DNA of 6,273 nt from an uncultured Mollicutes bacterium (GTDB lineage Bacteria > Bacillota_I > Bacilli_A > RFN20 > CAG-826). Where the stretch lies: contig CAMESA010000056.1 of NCBI GenBank assembly GCA_945935945.1, positions 1 through 6,273 of the forward strand. The letters are read 5' to 3'. Made by a program: the position numbers and the translations under genes. The stretch's first letter is position 1, and each line of letters opens with the position of its first letter. Of the stretch, positions 6,214 to 6,273 are shown piece after piece. The notes beneath the pieces are model-generated. The model had not been told where the DNA came from. It searched no databases and worked only from the letters and a program-made list of their open reading frames with translations.

Positions 6214-6273
6214 TTTTTAAATAAATAATTTGCTCATTTATTAATATTTTATTAATCTCTAGAAATATTTTAG
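6214..6273. other. AT-rich non-coding end of the window
   Basis: No credible coding frame is seen in the last 60 bases. A 7-bp inverted repeat (ATTAATA and TATTAAT around TTT, 6240-6256) is present but made only of A and T. Nothing identifies the neighbouring gene to the right. Confidence 0.5.

Noticed and set aside
5966..6220. 84-codon plus-strand frame rich in Leu/Ser
   Set aside because: It is the antisense of the same low-complexity tract and of the signal peptide; the hydrophobic look is an artefact of reverse-complemented AAT/GAT codons.
6240..6256. Second inverted repeat, ATTAATA and TATTAAT around TTT
   Set aside because: It is only 7 bp and entirely A/T in very AT-rich DNA, so it is likely by chance; not counted as a site or terminator.

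Overview
This window is AT-rich (roughly 30% GC by eye) and every supported gene lies on the minus strand. Read right to left, it holds five consecutive genes (four complete, one cut by the left edge). All five begin with a lipoprotein signal peptide: a short Lys/Arg start, a hydrophobic core and a lipobox ending in Cys. The AT-rich composition, strong AGGAGG-type ribosome binding sites, lipoprotein style and use of TGA as an ordinary stop suggest a low-GC Gram-positive bacterium. An uncultured gut member of the Bacilli or a mollicute-related lineage using the standard bacterial code fits best. No gene present fixes the taxonomy, so this is an inference.

Layout in transcription order. Positions 6273-6172 are a short AT-rich leader with a perfect 10-bp inverted repeat (6191-6213), a possible extended -10 and a strong SD. 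Then 6171-4840 encodes a lipoprotein with a 48-residue Asn/Asp/Gly-rich spacer, a probable bacterial Ig-like (Big_3-type) domain and an unassigned C-terminal domain. Next, 4829-3384 and 3384-1915 encode two divergent paralogous lipoproteins of 481 and 489 residues. Each appears to be built from two repeated halves with the same 227-residue offset. Then 1910-150 encodes a 586-residue BspA-like (LRR_5-type) leucine-rich repeat lipoprotein. Finally, 153-1 holds the first 51 codons of a further lipoprotein that continues beyond the window.

The junctions are very tight: a 10-nt gap, a 1-nt TAATG overlap, a 4-nt gap and a 4-nt ATGA overlap. No terminator or internal promoter is evident, so the set is almost certainly one operon that continues to the left. 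The products should all be anchored on the outer face of the cytoplasmic membrane. BspA-like LRR and Big_3-type domains are usually found in surface proteins for adhesion or binding, so the simplest reading is a cell-surface lipoprotein locus. The ligand, and whether the proteins form a complex, cannot be told from sequence. No enzyme, transporter, mobile element, CRISPR array, tRNA or rRNA was seen. The least explained parts are the paralogous two-half lipoproteins and the palindrome in front of the operon.
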